Positions 16,075 to 24,442 of a DNA stretch of 27,388 nucleotides are shown here, one piece after another. This stretch comes from Pseudomonadota bacterium. GTDB taxonomy: Bacteria; Pseudomonadota; Alphaproteobacteria; Sphingomonadales; Sphingomonadaceae. Where the stretch lies: positions 1-27,388 of the forward strand of contig JAEZCZ010000019.1 in NCBI GenBank assembly GCA_023433305.1, read 5' to 3'. A program made the position numbers and the translations under genes. The notes below the pieces were generated by a model, which saw only the letters and a list, made by a program, of their open reading frames with translations, searched no databases and was not told the origin of the DNA. Every line of letters starts with the position of its first letter. Within the stretch, counting starts at the first letter, position 1.

Positions 16075-16470
16075 CTATTCGGATGGCCGTGCCGCTGCCT
16101 CCGGCGATGTGGCCATGGAGTCTTTTGCGTGGACCTCCGGCACGCCCTCATTCCCCTCGACGCGATCGCGATAAAGCGCGGCGCGGGCGAGGAGCATGAA
16201 TGTGACCGGCGTCGTCAGCGTCACGAACAGCGCGATCAGGACCTCGTGCACCGAAAGCCGCGAGCGCAGCACCGAGAAGCACAGGATCGATCCCGCCACG
16301 ATCAGCAGCGTGCCCGCGCTCGATCCGAGCGTCGGCGGATGCAGCCGGTCGTAAAAGGTCTTGAAGCGCAACAGTCCGATCGATCCAATCAGCGTCAATG
16401 CCGCGCCGGCAACCACCAGGATGGCGACCAGGATGGCTGCCCAGGCGGGAAGGTCGGGTACGAGGATCAT
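16075..16470 (-). CDS. mnhG: Monovalent cation/H+ antiporter subunit G
   Basis: A 131-residue protein with three membrane helices (about residues 8-30, 45-63 and 70-95) matching MnhG/PhaG/MrpG. The family signature is visible in IGSIGLLRFKTFYDRLHPPTLGSSAGTLL and in LTTPVTFMLLARAA near the end of TM3. A hydrophilic tail of about 30 residues follows (EGNEGVPEVHAKDS), longer than the minimal family core. It is the last gene of the operon; its ATG overlaps the end of mnhF by four bases. As in other Mrp complexes, the small subunits are needed for assembly and exchange, though not themselves the main ion path. Confidence 0.93.
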   Translation of the reverse strand: MILVPDLPAWAAILVAILVVAGAALTLIGSIGLLRFKTFYDRLHPPTLGSSAGTLLIVAGSILCFSVLRSRLSVHEVLIALFVTLTTPVTFMLLARAALYRDRVEGNEGVPEVHAKDSMATSPEAAARPSE

Positions 16471-16748
16471 TCGATCACCTCGCCGCGCATCAGGAACTTG
16501 GCGAGTGCGAGGGTGCTGGTGAAGCCGAGCAGCGCGATGATCAGCGCGGCCTCGAAGTAAAGCGTGCGCCCGCTCTGGATGCCGAACACGAGAAGCATGA
16601 GCATGGCGTTGACGTACAGGCTATCGAGCCCGAGCACGCGATCCTGCGCGCGCGGTCCGAACGCGACGCGATAGGTAGCGCAGATCATGCTCAGCCCGAG
16701 CATGACTTGCGCCAGGTTAAGCGCCCAGGCGAGCACGATCAGGCTCAT
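16467..16748 (-). CDS. mnhF: Monovalent cation/H+ antiporter subunit F
   Basis: A 93-residue three-helix protein matching MnhF/PhaF/MrpF. Helix one is LIVLAWALNLAQVMLGLSMI; the conserved loop GPRAQDRVLGLDSLYVNAML carries the Asp residues (DRVLGLD) typical of this subunit; the last two helices follow. The length is normal for the family. The ATG at 16748 overlaps the mnhE stop by four bases and the gene end overlaps mnhG by four bases. The frame stays open upstream, but the residues there are Pro/Arg/His-rich and not membrane-like, so the internal ATG is the start. Confidence 0.94.
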   Translation of the reverse strand: MSLIVLAWALNLAQVMLGLSMICATYRVAFGPRAQDRVLGLDSLYVNAMLMLLVFGIQSGRTLYFEAALIIALLGFTSTLALAKFLMRGEVIE

Positions 16749-17236
16749 GATTCGAAAATCGCCATCAGCTGCCTTTCGTACCCCGTCTTGAGCAAGCGGA
16801 CCCATTCCTCTTCGTCGACCAGGTCGAACACGTGGATCATGAGCATGCCGGTGGCCCGGTCGAATTGGACCCAGGCGGTTCCGGGGGTGGCGGTGATGAT
16901 GAGAGCCAGCACCGCGAGGGCATGCTCGTTTCGCAGCTCGAGATGGAGCGGCAGGAAGGCCGAGGTTCGCTCGGCGCGCCGTGACAGGATGATCTTCGCG
17001 ACCGCCAGGTTCGATCTCATGATGTCCCATGCCACGAGCAGGGCGAGCCGCAGGACCGTGCGCCAATTGCGAACGATCGCGGATTTCGTCCGAAGCGCGG
17101 CCATCGCCCAGGTCCCGAGAGTGGCGACCAAGGTCCCGAGCAGGATCTGCCCGGGGGAGACGGACTGCATGAGCAGCAGCCACATCACGAGGAGTGCAAG
17201 CGCAAGCGCCGGGTAGGGGAGCCAGCGCCGCATCAT
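16745..17236 (-). CDS. mnhE: Monovalent cation/H+ antiporter subunit E
   Basis: A 163-residue protein matching MnhE/PhaE/MrpE. Two N-terminal helices (about residues 5-25 and 30-47) are followed by an amphipathic linker (LALLVAWDIMRSNLAVAKIIL) and a cytoplasmic domain with ITATPGTAWVQFDRATGMLMIHVFD, the family's best conserved stretch. Two consecutive ATGs (17236 and 17233) are possible: the first overlaps the mnhD stop by four bases, the second by one. The gene ends in a four-base overlap with mnhF. The subunit lies at the periphery of the antiporter complex in known Mrp structures. Confidence 0.94.
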   Translation of the reverse strand: MMRRWLPYPALALALLVMWLLLMQSVSPGQILLGTLVATLGTWAMAALRTKSAIVRNWRTVLRLALLVAWDIMRSNLAVAKIILSRRAERTSAFLPLHLELRNEHALAVLALIITATPGTAWVQFDRATGMLMIHVFDLVDEEEWVRLLKTGYERQLMAIFES

Positions 17237-18864
17237 TGGCGCGGCTCAGCATTCTGGCGCTCGGCCCCAAGCACGGCGTTCACGTAGCCCTGCCGGTCCT
17301 GCAGCGATTGGCTGGTCCGTTCCATGTAGCGCATCACCGGCCCTGCGAAGACGACCAGCGCAAGACAAACGAGCAGCAGCGAGCCGACCGGAATGGCCTC
17401 GGTCAGCCGCAACGCCGGCTGCGGCTTGTCCGAGGGCTCCCACAACAAGTCGATGCCGGCACGCGTCGTCGCGATGAGGATGGCGAGACCCGATCCGATC
17501 AGCAGCCCCACGAACACCCAGATCGGCGTGTCGATGCTCTGCTGGAGGTTGATCAGGTTGTGGATAATGGCGAACTTGGCGATGAAGCCAGACAGGGGAG
17601 GGAGGCCGGCCAGCAACAGCGCACAAAACGCAAAGCCGCCGCCGAGGATGGCGATCGTCGCTGGGATGACGATGCCGACTTCCTCTTCGGGTGTCTCCCG
17701 GCCCGGCAGGATGCCGGTGTATTCGTCGTCGAAGACAGGCTCCACGACGGCTTGGATACTCGCTTCCGCCTCGCGTCGTTCGACCAGCTCGAGAAGGAGG
17801 TAGAAGGCGCTCAGTCCCAAAGTGGAGCTCACCAGGTAGAACAGCACCGCGCCGAGCGCCGTGCCTTCTCCAGCGCCGATAGAGGCGAGCAAGGTGCCCG
17901 AAGAAATGATGACGCAGTACCCGGCCACGCGCGACAGGGTCCGCGCCGCCAGCACTCCGATCGTGCCGAACGCCATGGTGGCGATGCCGCCGACGAGCAG
18001 CCACTCCTCGCCGAAGTTCGCCGTCCACCCCACGTCACCGCCGAACAGCAGGAGGTATACGCGAAGCAGGGCGTAGACACCGACCTTGCTCAGCAGCGCG
18101 AACACCGCTGCGGACGGAGGCACGGCTGCGGCGTAAGTCCGAGGCAACCAGAAGCCGACGGGCCACATTCCCGCCTTGAGCAGGAACGCCATCCCGAGCA
18201 CTGCGAAACCGCTCTGGAGGATGACCAGGTCGAGCCCCATCGTGGAGGGGATGATCGTCGCCAGGTCGGCCATGTTGAGCGTACCCGCCACGCCGTAGAT
18301 CAGGCCGACGCCAATCAGGAAGAGCAGCGAGGCGCCCACGTTGATCGCCACATAGTGCAGCCCCGCCTTCACGCGCTGGGGCCCCGCGCCGTGCAGCAGC
18401 AATCCGTAGGAAGCGGCGAGCAGGATCTCGAAAAACACGAACAGGTTGAACAGGTCGCCGGTGAGGAACGCGCCGTTCAGGCCCATGATCTGGAGCAAAA
18501 ACAGCGCCTGGTAGCGTGGCCCGGCGCGGTCCCACCGCGCGAGCGCATAGATCATCGCGAAGAAACCGATGATGCCCGTCAGCAGGAGCATGAGGCTCGA
18601 AAGCCAATCGGCTACGAGCACGATGCCGAACGGGGCCGGCCAGTCGCCGATCAGGTAGACCCGGGTTGCCGGATTGCCCGAAAATCCGAGCGCCACCGTC
18701 TGGGCAAGCAGGGCGATCGCGATCACGAGCAGCGTCCCCAAGGTGACGAGGCTGATCACGTTCTTCGCGCGCCACCGCCGCTCGTTGAGCAGCAGCATGG
18801 CCGCGCTCGCCGCCAGCGGCAGCAGCACGGGCGCCACGATAAGATGGTTGGTCCAGCCCTGCAT
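17233..18864 (-). CDS. mnhD: Monovalent cation/H+ antiporter subunit D
   Basis: A 543-residue NuoN/NuoM-like proton-channel subunit with about 14 helices. It carries the conserved Glu in FNLFVFFEILLAASYGLLL (TM5) and the conserved Lys in FLLKAGMWPVGFWLPRTYAAAVPPSAAVFALLSKVG (TM7-8), the residues used for proton transfer in this superfamily. LAGLPPLSGFIAKFAI marks a later helix. ATG at 18864 shares one base with the mnhC stop (TGATG) and follows GAGGGG; a GTG at 18867 would add one residue. A cytoplasmic loop (VVEPVFDDEYTGILPGRET) is longer and more acidic than usual in minimal homologues. It ends overlapping mnhE. Confidence 0.96.
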   Translation of the reverse strand: MQGWTNHLIVAPVLLPLAASAAMLLLNERRWRAKNVISLVTLGTLLVIAIALLAQTVALGFSGNPATRVYLIGDWPAPFGIVLVADWLSSLMLLLTGIIGFFAMIYALARWDRAGPRYQALFLLQIMGLNGAFLTGDLFNLFVFFEILLAASYGLLLHGAGPQRVKAGLHYVAINVGASLLFLIGVGLIYGVAGTLNMADLATIIPSTMGLDLVILQSGFAVLGMAFLLKAGMWPVGFWLPRTYAAAVPPSAAVFALLSKVGVYALLRVYLLLFGGDVGWTANFGEEWLLVGGIATMAFGTIGVLAARTLSRVAGYCVIISSGTLLASIGAGEGTALGAVLFYLVSSTLGLSAFYLLLELVERREAEASIQAVVEPVFDDEYTGILPGRETPEEEVGIVIPATIAILGGGFAFCALLLAGLPPLSGFIAKFAIIHNLINLQQSIDTPIWVFVGLLIGSGLAILIATTRAGIDLLWEPSDKPQPALRLTEAIPVGSLLLVCLALVVFAGPVMRYMERTSQSLQDRQGYVNAVLGAERQNAEPRQ

Positions 18865-19202
18865 CACCCCTCGGTGCCGTCCACGTGGTCGGTGCCTGTC
18901 AGGCCCCGCGACGCCAGCAGGACGACGAGCAGGAGCGCGGTCATGGCAAAGGAAATGACGATAGCCGTCAGCACCAGGGCCTGCGGCAGCGGGTCAGTGT
19001 GCTGCGCGACGTCCACGACAGCATCGGATCCCACTACCGGCGGAGCGTCCACTCGGAGGCGACCCATCGCGTAAAGGAACAGATTCACTGCATAGGACAG
19101 CAGCGATAGCCCGAGCACGACCTGGAAGGTGCGCGGACGCAAGATCAGCCACACGCCGGACGCAGTGAATACACCGATGCCGAGGGCGAGCACGATTTCC
19201 AT
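18864..19202 (-). CDS. mnhC: Monovalent cation/H+ antiporter subunit C
   Basis: A 112-residue three-helix protein homologous to NuoK and matching MnhC/PhaC/MrpC. The N-terminal helix (MEIVLALGIGVFTASGVWLI) is followed by VVLGLSLLSYAVNLFLYAMG, the conserved second helix, and TDPLPQALVLTAIVISFAMTAL, the family hallmark. The length is normal. ATG at 19202 shares one base with the stop of mnhAB and the stop shares one base with the ATG of mnhD, so the gene is coupled on both sides. Confidence 0.96.
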   Translation of the reverse strand: MEIVLALGIGVFTASGVWLILRPRTFQVVLGLSLLSYAVNLFLYAMGRLRVDAPPVVGSDAVVDVAQHTDPLPQALVLTAIVISFAMTALLLVVLLASRGLTGTDHVDGTEG

Positions 19203-22120
19203 CAGACCACGCCTCCTCCGGTATCGGTCATTTCCCATTTCTGGGGTTTCACGGGCGTGCGGATCGATTGGTGCGCGATGGCAATCAGGATCAACGCGGT
19301 CGCTCCGATGACGAGCAAGAACACGCCCAAGTCGAACAGGAGCGCGCTGGCGAGAGGAACGTCGCCGATAATCGGCACGTCTGCATAACTGAACCATGAG
19401 GTCAGCAGCGGGTAGCCGAACAGGATCGCCGCAACTCCCGTTCCGAGCGCCACAAGCAGCCCGCTCCCGATCCAGATCAGCGGCCGCACGCGCAGGCGGC
19501 TCTCGACGCTGCGCGTGCCCGCGGCCATGTATTGCAGGATCAGCCCGATAGACATCGTGATTCCGGCGACGAAACCGCCGCCCGGCAAGTCGTGCCCCCG
19601 CACCAGGAGATAGAGCGCGACCACCACGATCGCCGGAAACAGCCATTGTATCACCACCCGCGGGATGGTGAGGTAGTCGGCCAGAGTGTCACCCGGCTCG
19701 CGGCCTTCCTCCCGCTCGTCGTAGGCGTGTTGCTGGCGCTGCTGCACGGGCGTCAGCACGCTCTCCTGCGCGGGCCTGAAGCGGCGCAACAGCGAGAACA
19801 CCGTCACCGCCACGATCGCGAGAACCGTGATTTCACCCAGGGTGTCGAAGGCCCGGAAATCGACGAGGATGACGTTGACCACGTTGCGACCGCCCCCGCC
19901 CGGGTAGGCGTTCTCGAGAAAAAACCGCGAGATCGAGTAGCCCACCGGCTGGGTCATCACCGCGTAGGACAGCAGCGCCATCCCAATCCCGACGATAACG
20001 GCCAGCGCCAGGTCGGTGCCGCGCCGCACGTGGGCGGACACGGGCGTTCGCGTGTTTCGCCACCCCTCAGGCTCGCGCTTCGGCAGCCAGCGCAGGCCGA
20101 GCAGCAGCAGCACGGTGGTCACGGTTTCGACCAGCAATTGGGTGAGAGCCAGATCGGGAGCCGAGAGCCATACGAAGCTGATGCAGCTCACCAGCCCGGC
20201 GCCCGACATCAAGATCAGGGCCGCCAGGCGATGGAACTTGGCCTGCCAGGCCGCCCCCACCGCGCAGATCGCGCCAACGACCCACAACGCAGCGAAGCCC
20301 GCGTCGACCGGAGTCCCCGGGTTCTGCCCAAAACTGGAGCTGGAGCGGAGGAACGGCAACAACGCGGCGATCGCGGCGATGGCCACGAGTATCCGGAACT
20401 GCGGCTGCAGCCGCTGCGTCTCGAAATAGTGGAGCAGCGCGCGCGCGCCCTGTATGACCGTGGCGAGGACCCGCTCGAAGGTGCGGCCGCCCTTGAAATA
20501 GCGGATCACGGGCGGTCCCGCAGCGGCGTTCAGGCGGTTCTTCACGACGACGTAGCTGATCGCGCCCGCGACCAGTGCCAGCATGCTGAGGATGAGCGGC
20601 GCATTGATGCCGTGCCAGACGGCGAGGCTGTAGGTCGGGGCGTCCTCGCGCAACACGGCTTCCACCGCGATGGCCAGAAACGGGCCGATCGTCATCGTCG
20701 GAACGATGCCGACCACCAGGCAAGCCAGCACCAGTACTCCGATCGGCACTCTCATCCAGAACGGCGCTTCGTGCGGCTGCTTGGCAAGTTCGGTCGGCGG
20801 TGGTCCGAAAAACGTCTGGTGGATGAAACGGATCGAATAGAGCACGCTCAACGCCAGCGCCAGGGTGGCAAGAACCGGCATCACCGTATCGAGGAAGGTC
20901 GAGCCCCCATACTCCAGCGCTTCGGCCAGGAACATTTCCTTCGAAAGGAACCCGTTCAGCAACGGAACGCCCGCCATCGCCGCCGCAGCGACCATCGCCA
21001 GCGTCGCGGTGTGCGGCATGTAGCGATAGAGCCCGCTGAGCTTGCGAACGTCCCGGGTCCCCGTTTCGTGGTCGATGATGCCGGTGGCCATGAACAACGA
21101 GGCCTTGAACGTCGCGTGGTTGATCGTGTGGAAGATCGCCGCGACCGCCGCCAGCGGCGTGCCGAGCCCCAGCAGCAGCGTGATCAGGCCGAGATGGCTG
21201 ATCGTCGAATAGGCGAGCAGACCCTTCAGGTCTTGCTGGAACACCGCGGCCCAGGCGCCAAGCACGAAAGTGATCAAGCCCGCGCCGCCGACGATCAGAT
21301 GCCATTGCTCGGTGCCCGCGAGTACGGGGAACAGGCGGATCATCACGAAGATGCCGGCCTTCACCATCGTCGCGGAATGGAGATAGGCCGAGACCGGGGT
21401 CGGCGCGGCCATCGCGTGCGGCAGCCAGAAATGGAACGGGAACTGCGCGCTCTTGCTGAAGGCGCCGATGAGGATGAAGACCAGCGCCGGCGTATAATAC
21501 TCGCTGGCTCTGATCTGGTCCGCCGCGGCGATGACCGCGTCGATCTCGTAGCTCCCGACGATCTTGCCGAGCAGCAGCACCCCGATCAGCAGCGAAACGC
21601 CGCCCGCGGCGGTGACGATCAGCGCCATGCGCGCCGAGCTGCGCGCTTTCTCGTTATGATGCCAATAGCCGATCAGAAGGAACGAAAAGAGGCTCGTCAG
21701 TTCCCAGAAGAAGGCCAGCTGGATCAGGTTGCCCGAGAGCACCAGGCCCAGCATCGAGCCCATGAAGGCGAGAAAGAAGGAGAAGAACCGCGGGACCGGG
21801 TCGCGCGCCGACATGTAGTAGTGCGCGTAGATGACCACCAGCAAACCGATGGCGAGCACGAGGAAAGCGAAAACCCACGAAAGCCCGTCGAGGCGGATCA
21901 GCAGGTTCAGCCCGAGCGAAGGAAGCCACGGTATTTCGGCGGTCACCACGCCGCCGTTCCCGACCGATGGGTATGACGCGATCGTCAGCGCCACTCCCAG
22001 CAATGACACGCCCGCCGCGATCAGCCCTCCGGCGTTCCGTGCATGTGTCGGAAGCGCGGCGGCGACGATGCTGCCGAGAAAAGGAAGGGCCAGGAGGATC
22101 CAGAGCGTGGCATCGTTCAT
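19202..22120 (-). CDS. mnhA: Monovalent cation/H+ antiporter subunit A fused to subunit B
   Basis: A 972-residue fusion typical of Pha1/MrpAB systems and the largest subunit of the antiporter that exchanges Na+ or K+ for protons. Residues 1-560 form a NuoL-like half with TM5 Glu (FFWELTSLFSFLLIGYW) and the loop SAQFPFHFWLPHAMAAPTPVSAYLHSATMVKAG. About 615-690 is the DUF4040/MbhD-like part (SAPDLALTQLLVETVTTVLLLL). About 700-785 is the MbhE-like part (VNVILVDFRAFDTLGEITVL). Residues 815-950 form the MnhB domain (RGHDLPGGGFVAGI). No stop or frameshift separates A and B, so mnhB is not missing but fused. It is the promoter-proximal gene of the six-gene operon; the only space for its promoter is the 218 bases towards the tRNA. 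Antiporter identity is firm; the preferred cation is not readable. Confidence 0.97.
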   Translation of the reverse strand: MNDATLWILLALPFLGSIVAAALPTHARNAGGLIAAGVSLLGVALTIASYPSVGNGGVVTAEIPWLPSLGLNLLIRLDGLSWVFAFLVLAIGLLVVIYAHYYMSARDPVPRFFSFFLAFMGSMLGLVLSGNLIQLAFFWELTSLFSFLLIGYWHHNEKARSSARMALIVTAAGGVSLLIGVLLLGKIVGSYEIDAVIAAADQIRASEYYTPALVFILIGAFSKSAQFPFHFWLPHAMAAPTPVSAYLHSATMVKAGIFVMIRLFPVLAGTEQWHLIVGGAGLITFVLGAWAAVFQQDLKGLLAYSTISHLGLITLLLGLGTPLAAVAAIFHTINHATFKASLFMATGIIDHETGTRDVRKLSGLYRYMPHTATLAMVAAAAMAGVPLLNGFLSKEMFLAEALEYGGSTFLDTVMPVLATLALALSVLYSIRFIHQTFFGPPPTELAKQPHEAPFWMRVPIGVLVLACLVVGIVPTMTIGPFLAIAVEAVLREDAPTYSLAVWHGINAPLILSMLALVAGAISYVVVKNRLNAAAGPPVIRYFKGGRTFERVLATVIQGARALLHYFETQRLQPQFRILVAIAAIAALLPFLRSSSSFGQNPGTPVDAGFAALWVVGAICAVGAAWQAKFHRLAALILMSGAGLVSCISFVWLSAPDLALTQLLVETVTTVLLLLGLRWLPKREPEGWRNTRTPVSAHVRRGTDLALAVIVGIGMALLSYAVMTQPVGYSISRFFLENAYPGGGGRNVVNVILVDFRAFDTLGEITVLAIVAVTVFSLLRRFRPAQESVLTPVQQRQQHAYDEREEGREPGDTLADYLTIPRVVIQWLFPAIVVVALYLLVRGHDLPGGGFVAGITMSIGLILQYMAAGTRSVESRLRVRPLIWIGSGLLVALGTGVAAILFGYPLLTSWFSYADVPIIGDVPLASALLFDLGVFLLVIGATALILIAIAHQSIRTPVKPQKWEMTDTGGGVV

Positions 22121-22338
22121 CGCTGTATGCCAAGCTCCTCCTCATCGGCCGCGCCGAACGCAAGCCCTCCTGCCATGATGGCGGCCGCGCAGCGGATGTC
22201 GCGGCGACGCTGCCCTACCTAGACAGGCGAAGGCGTCGGCATCAACACCGGTTGGCGCCTTATTTCGGGGCTATTTCGCGGCGAGGCGGTTTGACGCCTG
22301 AAAACCCCGCGAAAAAGGCCGCGTATCCATGAAGACCA
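22121..22338. other. Intergenic region between mnhA and tRNA-Val
   Basis: This is the longest gene-free stretch in the window. It holds one nested inverted repeat (22274-22314) near the tRNA end. Short frames of about 15-22 codons exist on both strands, but none has both a ribosome binding site and a plausible protein, so none is called. The mnh operon promoter should lie here, reading leftwards; no convincing -35/-10 pair was identified. Confidence 0.6.
22274..22314. repeat. Nested inverted repeat downstream of tRNA-Val
   Basis: An outer 8-bp stem, TTTCGCGG (22274-22281) with CCGCGAAA (22307-22314), encloses an inner 5-bp hairpin AGGCG (22284-22288) / CGCCT (22295-22299) with a six-base loop. 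Placed 25 bases after the tRNA 3' end, it could end the tRNA transcript or guide 3' processing. No T-run follows on either strand, so a standard intrinsic terminator is not supported. Confidence 0.45.
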
Positions 22339-22413
22339 TGGTGGGCGCGGCAGGGATTGAACCTGCGACCCCACCCGTGTGAAGGGTGTGCTCTACCACT
22401 GAGCTACGCGCCC
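22339..22413 (-). tRNA. tRNA-Val (anticodon CAC), CCA encoded
   Basis: The complement folds as a complete cloverleaf of 75 bases including the encoded CCA. It has a 7-bp acceptor stem GGGCGCG/CGCGCCC, a D arm GCTC-AGTGGTA-GAGC, and an anticodon stem CACCC/GGGTG with loop TTCACAC. The T arm is GCAGG-TTCAATC-CCTGC, and the discriminator is A. The anticodon CAC reads the valine codon GTG. There is no intron and no mismatch in the stems. It lies between sppA and the mnh operon on the same strand. Confidence 0.98.
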
Positions 22414-22461
22414 GCGCGCCCGGCCCCAATGCTCTCGAAGGCCGGCGGCAGGGGCGCGCCT

Positions 22462-22487
22462 TTGCCATGGGCGTGACGCGCTGGCAA
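22462..22487. terminator. Hairpin just after the sppA stop
   Basis: TTGCCA (22462-22467) and TGGCAA (22482-22487) form a 6-bp stem with a small inner GCG/CGC pairing (22471-22479), starting two bases beyond the sppA stop codon on the minus strand. No T-run follows. It may mark the 3' end of the sppA message. Confidence 0.3.
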
Positions 22488-22488
22488 G

Positions 22489-24369
22489 TCAGTCCAGCAG
22501 CAGCGCGAGCAAACTCGTGATCGGGTGGGCAACCTGGGCTTTGCTCGCCGCGGCAACGGAAACGACGCCCGGACATTCGAGGCACCGCGCCTGTGCGCCG
22601 CGCACCTCAAGCAGCCCGCCGAGATCCGCAAGCACCCGGCGCGTCAGCTCCTTCTCGCGCCGGGCGAACAGCGCGAACATGTCGCCGCCGGCGGCCTCCT
22701 CCTCGGTCCGCCAGATCCGGCGCAGCAGCGGCGCGTAGGGGTCCTCGTTCGCGCCGAGGTATCGGGCGTGCCACTTGCCTTCCTCGAGACCAGCCCGATC
22801 CGCGGCATAGGCGAGCGCGGCGTCGAGGCCGCCGAACTGGTCGACCAGCCCGAGCTGGCGCGCCGCGCCGCCGTCCCACACGCGGCCCTGGCCGAGCTCG
22901 TCGGCGCGCTCGCGGCTCATCTTGCGCGACTGCGCGACGAGCGCGAGGAAGCGGTCGTAACCCGATTCCACCGTCGCCTGCAGGACCGCCTCGATCTCCG
23001 GATTGAACCCGGCGAGCAGGTCGGGCTGGCCCGACAGCGCGGTGGTCTTGACCCCGTCGGTCGTCACCCCCCACTCGGCGAGCAGGTTCTCGAAGGTCGG
23101 CACCACGCCGAAGATGCCGATCGAGCCGGTGACCGTCTCGGGCTCGGCGAAGATCCGCTCGCCGGGAGTCGCGACCCAGTACCCGCCGCTCGCCGCGACA
23201 TTGCCCATCGAGACCACGACGGGAATGTTCTTGGCCTTGTGCCGGAGGATCGCCCGGCGGATCGCTTCGGAGCCGGTCACCGTGCCACCAGGTGAATCGA
23301 CCCGCACGACCAACGCCTTGAGGTCGTCATCGAGCGCGTCGTCGAGCAGTTTGCCGATCCGTTCCGCTCCGGCCTCGCCGGGCCCGGCCTGGCCGTCGCT
23401 GATTTCGCCCGCGATGGTGACGACGCCGATCGCCGCACCGGATTCGCTCGGCTCGGTTTCGACGAGCCACGGGTCGAGCTCGGTATGAGCGAAGGCGCCC
23501 GGTGCTTCGTCCCACGAATCGGTACCGGCAATCGCCGCCACGCGTTCGCCCCACTCGACCCGGCTGCCGATCCGGTCGACGAGGCCGGCCTCGAGCGCCG
23601 CCTTGGCGAGGTCGCCATTGCTTGCCTCGAGCCAGGCCGCCACGTCGCCCGTCACCCGCTCGACATCGGCCTGCGGGCGCGAGCGGCGAACGTTGGCCTG
23701 CCATTCCTGCCACAGCGCGCCATAGAGCTGGGCGTAGTTCTCGCGCGCCTCGGGCGACATTTCGTTGAGCGTGTAGGGCTCGACAGCGCTCTTGTAGGTC
23801 CCGACGCGGAACACGTGCGCGTTTACCCCCAGGCGTTCGAGCAGGCCCGCGTAATAGAGCTGCTCTCCGCCCGGTCCGGTGATCGCCGCGCCGCCCATCG
23901 GGTCGATCCACACCTCGCTCGCATGCGCGGCGAGCATGGTCGAATCGTCGGAATAGGCCACGGCATAGGCGAGGACCGGCTTCTTAGTCTGCCGGAAGCG
24001 GTCGAGCGCCTCGCCGATCGCCTGCATGTGGACATGCCCGCCGCCGAGGAACGTCGAGAGGTCGAGTGCGATCGCCTTGATGCGCTTGTCCCCCGCCGCC
24101 TCGTCGATCGCGCGGACGATGTCGCGCGCGGCATACTGGCGGGTCGGAATGGCCGACGACAGTAACACGTTGAGTGGATCGATCGGGGCGACTTCCTCGA
24201 CCACGCTTCCATCGAGCGACAGCAGCAGCGCCCCTTCGCGAACCGCGCCAGGACTCGGCCGCGACACCAGGATCGCAAACAGCGCGGTGAAGAACAGCAG
24301 CAGGAACAGCAGCGCCAGCGCGTCCTTGATGCCGACCAGCAAGCGCCAGACTTTGCCTGCAAAACTCAT
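22489..24369 (-). CDS. sppA: Signal peptide peptidase SppA, 67K type
   Basis: A 626-residue inner-membrane serine protease that degrades cleaved signal peptides, of the long duplicated form (E. coli SppA is similar in length). One N-terminal TM helix (about 15-35) anchors it, and the rest is periplasmic. The two S49 repeats each supply one catalytic residue: Lys193 in VGTYKSAVEPYT (first half) and Ser394 in GNVAASGGYW (second half), matching the Lys/Ser dyad split across the E. coli protein. VDSPGGTVTGSEAI precedes the Ser as usual. ATG at 24369 (MSFAGKVWRLL) is chosen; an in-frame extension to 24480 adds a polar Arg-rich stretch not seen in the family. It is divergent from pyrB. The C terminus has an extra Ala/Leu-rich segment with two Cys (QARCLEC), function unknown. 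Confidence 0.95.
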   Translation of the reverse strand: MSFAGKVWRLLVGIKDALALLFLLLFFTALFAILVSRPSPGAVREGALLLSLDGSVVEEVAPIDPLNVLLSSAIPTRQYAARDIVRAIDEAAGDKRIKAIALDLSTFLGGGHVHMQAIGEALDRFRQTKKPVLAYAVAYSDDSTMLAAHASEVWIDPMGGAAITGPGGEQLYYAGLLERLGVNAHVFRVGTYKSAVEPYTLNEMSPEARENYAQLYGALWQEWQANVRRSRPQADVERVTGDVAAWLEASNGDLAKAALEAGLVDRIGSRVEWGERVAAIAGTDSWDEAPGAFAHTELDPWLVETEPSESGAAIGVVTIAGEISDGQAGPGEAGAERIGKLLDDALDDDLKALVVRVDSPGGTVTGSEAIRRAILRHKAKNIPVVVSMGNVAASGGYWVATPGERIFAEPETVTGSIGIFGVVPTFENLLAEWGVTTDGVKTTALSGQPDLLAGFNPEIEAVLQATVESGYDRFLALVAQSRKMSRERADELGQGRVWDGGAARQLGLVDQFGGLDAALAYAADRAGLEEGKWHARYLGANEDPYAPLLRRIWRTEEEAAGGDMFALFARREKELTRRVLADLGGLLEVRGAQARCLECPGVVSVAAASKAQVAHPITSLLALLLD

Positions 24370-24381
24370 TGGGTTCGCCTC

Positions 24382-24407
24382 GAAATGCCCCTCGTGGAAT
24401 GCATTTC
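24382..24407. repeat. Inverted repeat in the sppA leader
   Basis: GAAATGC (24382-24388) and GCATTTC (24401-24407) make a perfect 7-bp stem with a 12-base loop. It lies 12 bases outside the sppA start, in its leader, in the shared sppA/pyrB divergent region. It could be an operator or an mRNA leader structure. Confidence 0.4.
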
Positions 24408-24442
24408 TAGGGACGAGCACCCGGCGGTGCCAGTCGAAACGG

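Noticed and set aside
17194..19074. A 626-codon plus-strand open frame opposite the antiporter genes
   Set aside because: The composition (Gln/Arg/His/Asp-rich, no hydrophobic core) is the mirror of membrane helices in mnhD/mnhC; it has no recognisable domain.
19532..21976. An 814-codon plus-strand open frame opposite mnhA
   Set aside because: Same antisense effect as above; long runs of His/Arg/Gln/Asp reflect the reverse complement of Leu/Ala/Val codons.
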